Shown piece by piece: positions 40,315-48,393 of a stretch of DNA of 64,000 bases. Made by a program: the position numbers and the translations under genes. Each line of letters starts with the position of its first letter. Positions within the stretch are counted from its first letter, which is position 1. Under the pieces are notes generated by a model. That model was not told where the DNA came from and made no database searches. It was given only the letters and a program-made list of their open reading frames with translations. Origin of the DNA: Planctomycetota bacterium (GTDB lineage Bacteria; Planctomycetota; UBA1135; GCA-002686595); NCBI GenBank assembly GCA_020638835.1, contig JACKHV010000004.1, positions 186,001 to 250,000 on the forward strand. The letters are read 5' to 3'.

Positions 40315-42810
40315 TCAACCTCCGATCGCCGATTGCCACACGAGCTGACTCTGCGTGAAGCGCAGCACTCGTTCGGTCCAGTGCAGCGCCGCTGCCTTGC
40401 CGTCACGACCGTTCGGTCGGCGGAACCATTGGTTGTCGCTCATGTCGAGATCCATGTAGATCTTCCGCTCGGGATCGAGGATCACTGACTTCGTGCGCCA
40501 GTCCTTCGGCAGCTCGCGCTCCCACTTCATCCACGGGCGCGCGAGTTGTTCCTCGCGGGACCAGGTGAACTCCTGGACGAGGTCCGCGGCGGGCGGCGCG
40601 TTCTCGACGTCGCCCTCGAACTCGTACTGCACGCGAACCAGGAGCGGCATGCAAAGCTCGCCCTTGCGGCGCAGCGTCAACTCGAGCACTTGCGGTGCTT
40701 CCGGTTCCTCGGGCGCCTCGGCGGTCTCTTCCGCGTCGGCCTCGCGGCGCTTCTCCCACTGACCCGCGTCGTTCAGGAACCAGCCAACGGGTTCCTTCGC
40801 CTTCGACTCGTCCACTTCCACCGACCAGTCGATCGTCTTGACGGTCTGGAAGGCGTCCTCGAGGAACCACGCGACGTCGGCGCCGGAGTGTTCGAGGAAG
40901 GACGCGTAGAAGTCCTGCGGGTACGGGTGGCGGTAGCGCCAGTCGGCCGCATAGGCGCGCATTCCGCGCAGGAAGGCCTCTTCGCCGACGAGGCCGCGAA
41001 GCGTGCGCAGGGCGACCGCGGTGCGCGGATAAGAGTTGGTGCGGTGGCTGTTGCCGTCGACGTACTTCCAGCAGTACGTCTCGATCGGATCGTCGTCGGG
41101 CGAGCGCAGGTATCCGTAGCGATCGCTCCAGCGCGTGTCGTAGCGGCGGTCGACGAGCGTCAACCACGGTTGGTCGCGCCACAGGTCGACGACGCCGCTC
41201 GAGCGCAGCGGTCTGCCAATCACGTTCTGCACCGGCGAGACGACGTAGCCCCACGCGTTCTTCGTGAGCTTCCACTCGTCGACCCAGTCGGGTCGCGGCA
41301 GGCGCAGGTCCTGCGCGGTCAGCGCGCGCTCGATCCGACTTCCACCCGAGCCGGGCAGTGCGGTCGGACGCACGCCGTCGAGCGGGACGCGCGCGTAGTC
41401 GGTCGTGTCGACTTCCGGACCGAAGACGCGCCAGAGCACTTCCGAGTCTGTGTAGGAGTTGAAGCCCTCGTCGAGCCACGCCGCCTCGAACTCGTTGTTG
41501 CCGACCAGGCCGTACCAGAACTGGTGGCCGGCTTCGTGCACGGTGACGCTTTCGGGCGAGTGCATCGACGGACGCGTGTACATCCTCGTTCCGGCGGTGA
41601 ACAGCGTCGGATACTCCATTCCCCCGGCGCCGCGCGCGCCCCAGGCGGGATCGATCACGGTGATGTGTTCGTAGGGATACTCGCCGAACCACAGGCCGTA
41701 GAAGAACAGCGCGGCTTCGGTCGCGAGCGCGTGACGTTCCGCTTGGTCGACGTGTTCCGGCTGGATCAGCACGGTGATGTCGACATCGCGCAGCGCGAGG
41801 TTCGCGTCCTCACCGAAGGCCGCGCGCGCCTTGGCGACTTCGTCGGGGAAGCGCACGTCGGCCCACTCGTTCCAGCTGAACTTCTTGGTATGCACCTGGT
41901 ACTTCGTGTCGCCCGTCCAGGTGAAGTCGTGCACGCGCGCCGGCAGTCCGAACTGGTCGAGTCGCGTGCGGTCGGCGAGCGACGGCGCCTCGAAGACGAC
42001 CTGCACGCGGTCGTCGCCCTTGATCATGTCCTGGATGCGCACGCCCGAGCCGTAGACCTTCTCGGAGTAGCGCGCCGGCAGGTCGAGGCTGACCTTGTAG
42101 TAGCCGTAGTCGGCGTAGAACTCGGTCGACGCGTGGAACTGGTGGCAGTTCCAACCGCGGCCGCCTTCATAGACGCCGAGCTTCGGGAACCACTGCGCGA
42201 CGAGCAGGAAGTCGTCCTTGTAGCCGGTGCGACGACGCACGCGCGGCAGACGCGACGACCACTCGACCTCGATCTCGACCTCTTCTCGATCGGCGATCGA
42301 GCGCGGCAAGTCGACCGAGACGACCGTGTGGTCCTGGACGGCGAGGTAGCCCTGCAAGTCGCCGGGCTTCGCGTCGGGCGTGCGGTAGCGCAGCGTGTCC
42401 GTCACGTCGACGCCGCCGACCTTGACCGACTCGATCTGCTGCCAGCCCCACCAGTTCTCCTTCGCGATCTCCTCGGTGCTCTTGCCGCGCAAGCTGCCGC
42501 CGGCCTCCGACATGTGTGCGGAGCGGTTGTTCGCGAAGGCGTTGAGGTAGAGGTGGAACCAGAGGTCGCCGACCGGCTCGCCCGAGCGGTTCGTCCAGCG
42601 GATCGTCTCCGAACCGACGAGGCGCTTCGGCTTCTCGTCGATGTCCTCGAGGCGCGCCCGGATGTCGTACTCGACGGTCGAGGAGCGCAGGTCGCGGGCT
42701 TCGAGGTCCGCGGGGCGGGTCGCTCGGGGAGCCGAGGCGGACGGGGTGGAGTCCTCTTGGACGAGACCCGAAGGGACCGCCGCCAAGAGCAGGGCGCAGA
42801 GCTGGATCAT
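40315..42810 (-). CDS. M1 family (gluzincin) metallopeptidase, exported
   Basis: 831 residues from ATG 42810; signal peptide MIQLCALLLAAVPSGLVQ. An N-terminal beta domain (about 45-290) precedes the thermolysin-like catalytic domain. The exopeptidase-type motif GGMEYP is at 396-401, zinc ligands H425 and H429 with catalytic E426 in HEAGHQFWYG, and the third ligand E448 in AWLDEGFNSY. A helical part (about 580-680) and a strand-rich C-terminal part follow. Probably a periplasmic aminopeptidase. The following membrane gene starts two bases after the stop. Confidence 0.92.
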   Translation of the reverse strand: MIQLCALLLAAVPSGLVQEDSTPSASAPRATRPADLEARDLRSSTVEYDIRARLEDIDEKPKRLVGSETIRWTNRSGEPVGDLWFHLYLNAFANNRSAHMSEAGGSLRGKSTEEIAKENWWGWQQIESVKVGGVDVTDTLRYRTPDAKPGDLQGYLAVQDHTVVSVDLPRSIADREEVEIEVEWSSRLPRVRRRTGYKDDFLLVAQWFPKLGVYEGGRGWNCHQFHASTEFYADYGYYKVSLDLPARYSEKVYGSGVRIQDMIKGDDRVQVVFEAPSLADRTRLDQFGLPARVHDFTWTGDTKYQVHTKKFSWNEWADVRFPDEVAKARAAFGEDANLALRDVDITVLIQPEHVDQAERHALATEAALFFYGLWFGEYPYEHITVIDPAWGARGAGGMEYPTLFTAGTRMYTRPSMHSPESVTVHEAGHQFWYGLVGNNEFEAAWLDEGFNSYTDSEVLWRVFGPEVDTTDYARVPLDGVRPTALPGSGGSRIERALTAQDLRLPRPDWVDEWKLTKNAWGYVVSPVQNVIGRPLRSSGVVDLWRDQPWLTLVDRRYDTRWSDRYGYLRSPDDDPIETYCWKYVDGNSHRTNSYPRTAVALRTLRGLVGEEAFLRGMRAYAADWRYRHPYPQDFYASFLEHSGADVAWFLEDAFQTVKTIDWSVEVDESKAKEPVGWFLNDAGQWEKRREADAEETAEAPEEPEAPQVLELTLRRKGELCMPLLVRVQYEFEGDVENAPPAADLVQEFTWSREEQLARPWMKWERELPKDWRTKSVILDPERKIYMDLDMSDNQWFRRPNGRDGKAAALHWTERVLRFTQSQLVWQSAIGG

Positions 42811-43043
42811 GGGGCATTCCCTCGCGTGGGCCGGGCGCATTGTGCGGGCCGGGGCCCGGCGCGGCAAGTGCCGTCGCCGTAAACGCTTGGGAGAGAAAGA
42901 ATTGCGCCGACGGTCCGGGAGGCCTCCGGTCCTCGCTCAGGCCCGATCCGCAGTCTCCGATCACCCTCCCGGCGCACCCCCGGCCGGATCGCCCGCGGAT
43001 CCGGGAATTCTCGCAGCAATCGACTCAGGCGGCCCGAGATCCG

Positions 43044-43051
43044 GCCGATAA
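43044..43051 (+). promoter_or_regulatory. candidate sigma28 (FliA) promoter, -10 element GCCGATAA
   Basis: GCCGATAA matches the flagellar sigma28 -10 consensus exactly and lies 48 bases before the flgM-like ATG. The -35 region 15-16 bases upstream reads CTCAGG rather than TAAA. A related arrangement (CTCAGC-N15-TCCGATAA) occurs before fliD. Confidence 0.55.
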
Positions 43052-43098
43052 CGCCAGTGAACCTCCCGCAAGGGAACCCCTCAGTGGAGGGCCATGTG

Positions 43099-43521
43099 AT
43101 GCATATCGGAAACTCCTCACCCCTGAACCCGCGCCCCGGACGCCCCGGTGACCGCCGTGGGATCGACCTGACCCGCGAGAACCGGGAAGGGCTGCAAGAG
43201 GCCGCGGACCGCGCGCTGGAGCAGATGCGCCGGGCCAGCCAGGCCGACCCCCTCGAGGCCGCCCGTGAGGCCGCGGCCAAGGACGAGGCCCGCGCCGCCG
43301 AGGCGAAGGCCCACGCCCGCACGGAGGACAAGATCGAACTCTCCTCCGGCGCGGAGCGCCTGGCGAGCGGCGAGCTCCCCGGGCCCCGCGGCGCGAAGGA
43401 GACTCCCGAGGCCCGCGCCCAGCGCATCGCCGAGCTGAAGGAAGCCTTCCAGACGGGCGACCTGCACTCCCCCGAGCGCCTCGCCCGCGCCGCCGAACGT
43501 CTCCTGATGAGCGACGACTGA
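43099..43521 (+). CDS. flgM: FlgM-like anti-sigma28 factor
   Basis: 140 residues from ATG 43099, with GGAGG at 43086-43090 as ribosome site. The C-terminal ~50 residues carry the FlgM signature: EDKIELSSGAERLASGE followed by ARAQRIAELKEAFQTGDLHSPERLARAAERLLMSDD, matching the 'v.iSs.a......r...v..lk..i..G.y.vd...vA..l' pattern. The N-terminal half is Ala/Glu/Arg-rich, longer than in ordinary ~100-residue FlgM, and probably disordered or helical. It would hold FliA inactive until hook completion. A strong terminator follows. Confidence 0.75.
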   Translation: MHIGNSSPLNPRPGRPGDRRGIDLTRENREGLQEAADRALEQMRRASQADPLEAAREAAAKDEARAAEAKAHARTEDKIELSSGAERLASGELPGPRGAKETPEARAQRIAELKEAFQTGDLHSPERLARAAERLLMSDD

Positions 43522-43549
43522 GCCGATCGACTCGGATCGTCGCACCGAA

Positions 43550-43588
43550 CGAAACACCCCGCGCCCTCGAAAGGCGCGGGGTGTTTCG
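43550..43588 (+). terminator. terminator after the flgM-like gene
   Basis: The arms 43550-43565 and 43573-43588 pair perfectly over 16 bp around a 7-base loop. The descending arm ends GTGTTTCG, followed by CTTCG. Confidence 0.88.
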
Positions 43589-43748
43589 CTTCGTGGGCCG
43601 AGGTGGTGATGCGCCGCAGCGGCGTGCTCGGTGCGGGGGCGATCGGGATCGTCGGGGTGCTCGTCGGCGCGTTCTCGCTCGAGCTCGGCAACCGGCGCGT
43701 CAGCAGCCGCGGCTTCGGGGCACCCGATGAGCTGCTCTCGAACGAACG

Positions 43749-43780
43749 CGACGAGCCGCGGCATCCACCGCGGCTCGTCG
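43749..43780 (-). terminator. terminator at the end of the flagellar operon
   Basis: The arms 43749-43761 and 43768-43780 pair perfectly over 13 bp around CATCCA. It begins 28 bases past the stop (43809) of the last gene of the fliO-to-lipoprotein operon. Confidence 0.8.
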
Positions 43781-43808
43781 GATTCAAGGTCGTATCGAGG
43801 TCTGACCG

Positions 43809-44417
43809 CTAGAGCATCCGCGACAGCTGGTGCGCCGCGAAGTGCGCGAACGAGCGGGGTGAGAGCAAGTAGACCTCCCAGGTCTCGCTCTGGTCGACGC
43901 GCTCGCAGTAGCGGCGCAGCGACTTGCGCACGTCGGGCGACGAGGCGTCGAGGTGGATCGCGCCGGACCAGATGGCGACGCCCGTCTCGGTCGCGACGAG
44001 GTCGATCTGCATCGAGAGGCGCTGCGGGTCGAAGAACTGATGGTCGGTGACCGTCGTCACGAAGACGCCGTCGAGCTGATAGCGACGTGCGAGCGAGATG
44101 ATCGTGCGCGGGTCGTAGTTGCCGCGGCGATAGGGGTCGCTGCCGGGGACCTCCTCGAGGTCCTTCGGGTCGAGCGGAACGATCTCGTACGGCGTGCCGC
44201 GGCTGAACTCGGTGAAGATCGCCGAGCGCAGGACGCGTTCCTGGTCCACGTCGAGGTCGAGCCCGGTGAGCGGCACGAGTCCGACGCGCTGCAGGTGGTA
44301 GGTGTCGAAGTCGCTCGCGATGTTCGCCGTCGCGAGGTCGAGGTCGGCCGACCGGTTGAGCATGCAGCCGGGGGCGAACAGCAGGCCCAGGAGGGCGGCG
44401 GTGAGGTGCAGCTTCAT
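43809..44417 (-). CDS. lipoprotein, CsgG/LpoB-like fold suspected, last gene of flagellar operon
   Basis: 202 residues; ATG 44417 overlaps the upstream stop (ATGA). Lipobox LLFAPGC, Cys18. The mature part has the layout of CsgG/LpoB-type proteins: RVGLVPLTGLDLDVDQERVLRSAIFTEFSRGTPYEIVPLD, then ISLARRYQLDGVFVTTVTDHQFFDP, then MQIDLVATETGVAIWSGAIHLDAS. The assignment to that fold is inference from this pattern. Placement in the flagellar operon suggests an outer-membrane accessory of the motor or rings, comparable in role to FlgT/FlgP-type proteins. Confidence 0.7.
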   Translation of the reverse strand: MKLHLTAALLGLLFAPGCMLNRSADLDLATANIASDFDTYHLQRVGLVPLTGLDLDVDQERVLRSAIFTEFSRGTPYEIVPLDPKDLEEVPGSDPYRRGNYDPRTIISLARRYQLDGVFVTTVTDHQFFDPQRLSMQIDLVATETGVAIWSGAIHLDASSPDVRKSLRRYCERVDQSETWEVYLLSPRSFAHFAAHQLSRML

Positions 44418-45043
44418 TCTTTGACTTTCTTCGGCTCGGCCGCGCGGCCCGCGGAGGCTTCGGCGGGCAGGTCGGGCGTCAGCGCGCCCTCGGTCATGCG
44501 CTGGATGCGTTGCCAGTCGATCTTCGCCTCGATCAGCAGCTTCTCCGCTTGCAAGCGACGGATCTGCGCGGTCGTGAGGTGTTCGGCGAGCGCGAGGTTG
44601 TCGGCCTCGAGCTTCTTCGTGCGGTTCTGCTCTTCGAGGAAGCGCGCTTGCAGCTCGCTCAGATCCTTTTCGAGCTGCGCGGCGTGCGACTCGGCCTGGT
44701 CGAGGGCCGCGGCGAGACCTTGGATCTCGAACTGCAGCGCTTCGTTCTCCTCGACGGTCTCCTGGAAGCGCTCGAGCAGGTACATGCGCGAGCCGCTGTC
44801 GACGCCGACCTCGCGGTTCGCCTGACCGTCGTTGATGGTCAAGCTGCCGCTCTTCGGGCCGCCGACGACGGAGCCGTCGCGGGCGTAGAGCGTGCCGGGT
44901 TCGACGACCTGCGTGGTCGGCTGTTGCCACGGCAGCGCGGTCTGCGAGGAGTTCGTGGGAGTCGTGCGCGGGGTCGAAGTGCACGCGGCCGCGCCGAGCA
45001 GGAGGGAGAGCGCGCCGAGTCGGCGGACGGGGAGTGAGTTCAT
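44414..45043 (-). CDS. coiled-coil lipoprotein in the flagellar operon
   Basis: 209 residues. Lipobox near LLLGAAAC, Cys21, then a Thr/Pro/Gln-rich linker to about residue 55. A continuous coiled coil covers about 88-180 (MYLLERFQETVEENEALQFEIQGLAAALDQAESHAAQLEKDLSELQARFLEEQNRTKKLEADN...). The tail is Lys/Glu-rich. Both ends overlap neighbouring genes by 4 bases (ATGA), so it is firmly part of the operon. Not a known flagellar protein; a rod-shaped tether between outer membrane and motor is one possibility. Confidence 0.75.
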   Translation of the reverse strand: MNSLPVRRLGALSLLLGAAACTSTPRTTPTNSSQTALPWQQPTTQVVEPGTLYARDGSVVGGPKSGSLTINDGQANREVGVDSGSRMYLLERFQETVEENEALQFEIQGLAAALDQAESHAAQLEKDLSELQARFLEEQNRTKKLEADNLALAEHLTTAQIRRLQAEKLLIEAKIDWQRIQRMTEGALTPDLPAEASAGRAAEPKKVKE

Positions 45044-45279
45044 GCCGAATGCGCCTCCGAGGCGCCGTTTTCGTAGTCGAGTTCGATGACGGTGCGCTCA
45101 CCGCACGAGCAGGTCAGTTCGATCGCTTGCACGCGGCCGGCGACCTCCACCATGCGCACGCCCTTCTGCGGCGCGCAACCGCCGTCGTTGCCGGACGCGA
45201 GCTGCGAGGCCGTGGGAACGCGGCGCACGCTCTCGAGCTGCACGCGGTCGCGCTTGATGATGGTGTGTCGGATCGTCAT
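45040..45279 (-). CDS. small unknown protein of the flagellar operon
   Basis: 79 residues. It contains a CxC pair (IELTCSCGERTVIELDYEN) and one further Cys (DGGCAP), so a small zinc or redox site is possible. There is no signal peptide or membrane segment. Its ATGA overlap with the coiled-coil lipoprotein gene and the 3-base gap to the preceding small gene support a real coding role. Function unknown. Confidence 0.6.
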   Translation of the reverse strand: MTIRHTIIKRDRVQLESVRRVPTASQLASGNDGGCAPQKGVRMVEVAGRVQAIELTCSCGERTVIELDYENGASEAHSA

Positions 45280-45282
45280 GGT

Positions 45283-45501
45283 TCAGCCGGTGATGTCGAT
45301 GCGTCTTCCGGCCTCGTCGTCGTCGGGGTGGCCGACGCTGCCGTGTTCTGGTTGGTTCGCCGGTTCGGAGTTCGGCTCCTCGCCCTCGCCGTCGAGGCGG
45401 AAGCCGCGTGCGTCTTCCGAGTTCGGACGGCGTCCCCCACGGCCTCCGCTGGGCAGCGTGTAGATGCGTTCGGTCCGGACTCTTCCGACGTCTCCGTCCA
45501 T
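45283..45501 (-). CDS. small unknown acidic/Gly-rich protein of the flagellar operon
   Basis: 72 residues from ATG 45501. The composition is hydrophilic (Gly, Arg, Glu, Asp), probably disordered, ending in RRIDITG. It lies 27 bases past the fliA stop and 3 bases before the next small gene. The 'IDI' tail resembles short proteins that accompany fliA in other bacteria, but I do not recognise a family. Confidence 0.5.
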   Translation of the reverse strand: MDGDVGRVRTERIYTLPSGGRGGRRPNSEDARGFRLDGEGEEPNSEPANQPEHGSVGHPDDDEAGRRIDITG

Positions 45502-45528
45502 GGCGCTTCCTCGCGAGTTCGTTCGGGG

Positions 45529-46263
45529 TCAGTTCGTGCCGATCAAGGCACCCAGGTTCTTGTTCATGCGGTAGAGCGCGCGGCTGTGAATCTGACTGAC
45601 GCGCGACTCGGTGACGCCGAGGATCTCACTGATCTCCTTCAGGAGCAGTTCCTCGGCGTAGTAGAGCGTGATGACCGTCTTCTCCTGGTCCGGGAGCTGA
45701 CTGATCGCTTCGACGAGCAACTCCTTCAGCTCCTCGAACTCCGCGCTGCCGACGGGATCGTCGGACTTGGGGTCGCAGAGCATCGCGGCGAGCTCGACGG
45801 ACGGACCTTCGTCGATCGACGTCTCGTTCGAGTTCTTCGCGCTGAGCAGGATCTCGTCGACCTCGTCGGGGCTGATGCCCATCGCCTCGGCGATCTCCTC
45901 GGGAGCGGGGACGACGCCGTTCTCCTGCTCGAGGCGCGTGACGGTCTTGTCGAGTTCGCGCACCTTCTCGCGTCGGCCGCGCGGCAGGAAGTCGGAGCGA
46001 CGCAGCTCGTCGAGGATCGCGCCGCGGATCTTGGTATAGGCGTAGGTCGAGAACTTCAGCCCGCGCGACGCGTCCCACGAGTCAGCGGCGGCGATCAGGC
46101 CGAGCATGCCGAAGCCGTAGACGTCGTCGCGGTCGATGCCGCCGGGCATGTCGAAGCTCATGCGACCGGCGATGTGCTTCAGCAGCGGGATGTGTTCGAG
46201 GATCAGCCGATCGCGATCCGTCCCGCCCGCGCCGAGCACTCTCTGGTCGGTCCACTCAGCCAC
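45529..46263 (-). CDS. fliA: flagellar sigma factor sigma28
   Basis: 244 residues; GTG 46263 overlaps the upstream gene by 8 bases. Region 2: YGFGMLGLIAAADSWDASRGLKFSTYAYTKIRGAILDELRRSDFLPRGRREK, the FliA/WhiG-type sequence with the diagnostic IRGAILDELR. Region 3 has EEIAEAMGISPDEVDEIL. Region 4 has LPDQEKTVITLYYAEELLLKEISEILGVTESRVSQIHSRALYRM. It would transcribe late flagellar genes such as fliD and flgM, and be held by the FlgM-like protein encoded convergently. Confidence 0.95.
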   Translation of the reverse strand: MAEWTDQRVLGAGGTDRDRLILEHIPLLKHIAGRMSFDMPGGIDRDDVYGFGMLGLIAAADSWDASRGLKFSTYAYTKIRGAILDELRRSDFLPRGRREKVRELDKTVTRLEQENGVVPAPEEIAEAMGISPDEVDEILLSAKNSNETSIDEGPSVELAAMLCDPKSDDPVGSAEFEELKELLVEAISQLPDQEKTVITLYYAEELLLKEISEILGVTESRVSQIHSRALYRMNKNLGALIGTN

Positions 46264-46504
46264 GCGGCACCTCTTGCGACGCTTCGATCGCTTCCTCGCG
46301 CGGCGTGAGCGAGCCCGTCCAGGCGATCGCCCAAGCGCCGACGCGCGTCACCACGCGCACCGCCACGTACGCCGCGAACCCGCGTGCGCATGCCGTCAAG
46401 AGCGGCACGTCGGCGAGCAACCCGAGCAGCACGACGAGTGCGCCCGAGAAGACGGCGACGAAGCGCCCGAGGGCCGTCCAGTAGCGGTCGAGAGAGATTT
46501 CCAC
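46256..46504 (-). CDS. small membrane protein between flhG and fliA
   Basis: 82 residues, GTG start at 46504. Two hydrophobic segments (about 10-30 FVAVFSGALVVLLGLLADVP and 37-62 ARGFAAYVAVRVVTRVGAWAIAW) suggest a hairpin in the inner membrane with a charged C-terminal tail. Overlap with fliA and position in the operon support it. Function unknown. Confidence 0.6.
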   Translation of the reverse strand: MEISLDRYWTALGRFVAVFSGALVVLLGLLADVPLLTACARGFAAYVAVRVVTRVGAWAIAWTGSLTPREEAIEASQEVPRG

Positions 46505-46537
46505 GGAAGAGCTATCGGCGGATGCCGTCCTGAGCCT

Positions 46538-47368
46538 TTAGCCGGGAATCGCTTGTGAGGCCGCCGACGAGAGCCGTCGGACGCGTCCGGCGAGCCTCCG
46601 CAAGCAGTTGACAGCCAGGGAGTTACGTTGGACCTCGACGAAGGCGCGGCGGGCCTTCTCGCCCTCCGCCACGGCCAGCGAGGCGGGCAGCCAGCCGGCC
46701 AGCTGCGGGCGCCGGCAGAGGAAGCGCTGGCAGGCCTCGGAGAGTCGCCGCGCGAGGCGCTCGGCCTCCTCGAGGCCGCTGACCTGGTTCAGCACGAGCT
46801 CGGGCGTCGGGACTTCGCGGCCGGCTTCGCGCGCCCAGGAGTCGAGCGCCTTGTAGAGCCCGTACGCGTCGGTGAGCGCCGAGGGTTGCGGCGTCGTCAC
46901 AACGAAGACGTGGTCCGCGGCCGCGCTGAAGGCGAGTACATCGGGGCCGATGCCCGCCGCGCTGTCGGCGATCACGAGGTCGTAGTCGCGTGAGAGCTCG
47001 GACAGCTCGCGCAGCAGTCGTGCGCGCGCCGCGCCCTCGAGGCGCCCCATCGCCGCTTCGCCGGACCCCGCGGGCAAGAGCTCGACGCCGCACGGTCCGC
47101 TGACGACGCAGTCGGAGAGCTCGCACTCGCCCGCGAGCACCTCGCTGATCGTGTGCGCGGGGTGCAGCGAGAGCATCACGTCGAGGTTCGCGAGGCCCAG
47201 GTCCAGGTCGACGAGCAGCACGCGCAGACCTTCGCGCGCGAGGTGCACGCCGAGGTTCGCGACGAGCGTCGACTTGCCGACACCGCCCTTGCCGCCCGTG
47301 AAGAGCAGCAGCGGAGCGACGTCGCCGCCGCCGGCGGACTCGAAGCGTTGTTGGAAGCCTTGGATCAC
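46538..47368 (-). CDS. flhG: FlhG (FleN/YlxH) MinD-like ATPase
   Basis: 276 residues; GTG 47368 overlaps the flhF stop (GTGA). Deviant Walker A LLFTGGKGGVGKSTLVANLG, switch DLDLGLANLDVML, and DLVIADSAAGIGPDVLAFSAAADHVFVVTTPQPSALTDAYGLYKAL are typical of FlhG rather than MinD. The N-terminal QGFQQRF may be the activation helix that stimulates FlhF GTPase. It limits flagellar number and site together with FlhF. Confidence 0.93.
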   Translation of the reverse strand: MIQGFQQRFESAGGGDVAPLLLFTGGKGGVGKSTLVANLGVHLAREGLRVLLVDLDLGLANLDVMLSLHPAHTISEVLAGECELSDCVVSGPCGVELLPAGSGEAAMGRLEGAARARLLRELSELSRDYDLVIADSAAGIGPDVLAFSAAADHVFVVTTPQPSALTDAYGLYKALDSWAREAGREVPTPELVLNQVSGLEEAERLARRLSEACQRFLCRRPQLAGWLPASLAVAEGEKARRAFVEVQRNSLAVNCLRRLAGRVRRLSSAASQAIPG

Positions 47369-48393
47369 GACAGCTTCCCGCGCAGGAAGAGGTCGGCGAG
47401 CGCCTCGGGCGTCGCCCGGTGCAGGCTGCGTCCCAGGTCGCGGCCGTCGGAGAGGAACGCGATCGGCAGACCGAGCTCGGCGACGTACTCGAGCACGTGG
47501 GCCGGCTCGGGCGTCTCGTCGAGCTTGGTGATCACGCAACCCGCGAGTCGCAGGTCGCCGAACTGGCTGATGGCGCTCTGCATCGCGGCGCGGTGCAGGG
47601 TCGCGGGCAGGACGAGGAAGGATGAGAGCTCGACTTTCGCTTCTTCGGCCTCGAGGTTGCGGCGCAGCTCGACGAGGCGGGCGCAGTCCTGTTGCGGACG
47701 ACCCGTGGTGTCGAGCAGGACGACTTCGCATCCGGCCGCACCGATCGACTGCTGGTTGAGGTCCGCGCCGTCGGGCAGCGCGCGCGCTTCGACGCGCAAC
47801 GCCGCGGCGTAGGCTTCGAGCTGTTCGACCGCGCCGACGCGGCGGCTGTCGAGCGACGCGAAGCGCAGCGGATGGCCGCCGCGGACGAGGCGCGCGCCGA
47901 TCTTGATCAGTCCGCTGGTCTTGCCGGAACCGGTCGGGCCGACGAGCGCGAGCACGCGCGTCAGGCCTTGCGCCTTCGGCAGCTTCGCGATGCGGAAGGC
48001 GGAACCGATGGCGTTGCCGACCTGGTCGATCGGGTGCTCCTCGGTGCCTTCCTCGACGTTCGAGAGCACGCGCTCGATCCACTCCTGGCTGGTCCCCGTC
48101 GCGCTGAGGCGACCGGCGAGCTCCTCGAGCAGCGCGGGACGCTTCGTCGGTGGCTCGGTCGCTTCCGCCTTGGGGAAGCGCACGACGTCGGCCGGCTTCG
48201 GGCTGCGCGCGGGTTTCGGCGCGCCGCTCTCGACGGCGGGGACCGCGGCGGACTGGTCGACCGTCACGGCGAGCGTGATGCCGCCGTCCGAGGTGCGCTC
48301 GTGCCCCACGACCACGGCGCCCTCGCCGTGCGTGCGTTTGGCGCGCCGCAGCGCGTCGTTCAGGTCATTGCCACGAATTCTGTGAATCTGCAT
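47365..48393 (-). CDS. flhF: FlhF, SRP-type GTPase for flagellar placement
   Basis: 342 residues, ATG 48393, one base after the flhA stop. The N-terminal B domain begins MQIHRIRGNDLNDALRRAKRTHGEGAVVVG, followed by a Pro/Ala linker. The NG domain has G1 LALVGPTGSGKTSGLIKIGARLV, FASLDSRRVGAVEQLEAYAAAL, DTTGRPQQD (G3) and VITKLDETPEPAHVLEYVAELGLPIAFLSDGRDLGRSLHRA (G4/G5). Compared with typical FlhF the G-domain is complete. Confidence 0.94.
   Translation of the reverse strand: MQIHRIRGNDLNDALRRAKRTHGEGAVVVGHERTSDGGITLAVTVDQSAAVPAVESGAPKPARSPKPADVVRFPKAEATEPPTKRPALLEELAGRLSATGTSQEWIERVLSNVEEGTEEHPIDQVGNAIGSAFRIAKLPKAQGLTRVLALVGPTGSGKTSGLIKIGARLVRGGHPLRFASLDSRRVGAVEQLEAYAAALRVEARALPDGADLNQQSIGAAGCEVVLLDTTGRPQQDCARLVELRRNLEAEEAKVELSSFLVLPATLHRAAMQSAISQFGDLRLAGCVITKLDETPEPAHVLEYVAELGLPIAFLSDGRDLGRSLHRATPEALADLFLRGKLS

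Noticed and set aside
43603..43812. Open frame of 69 codons on plus between the flgM-like terminator and the end of the flagellar operon
   Set aside because: It overlaps the operon terminator hairpin (43749-43780) and the stop of the opposite gene, has no ribosome site, and its hydrophobic start is a GC-rich coincidence.
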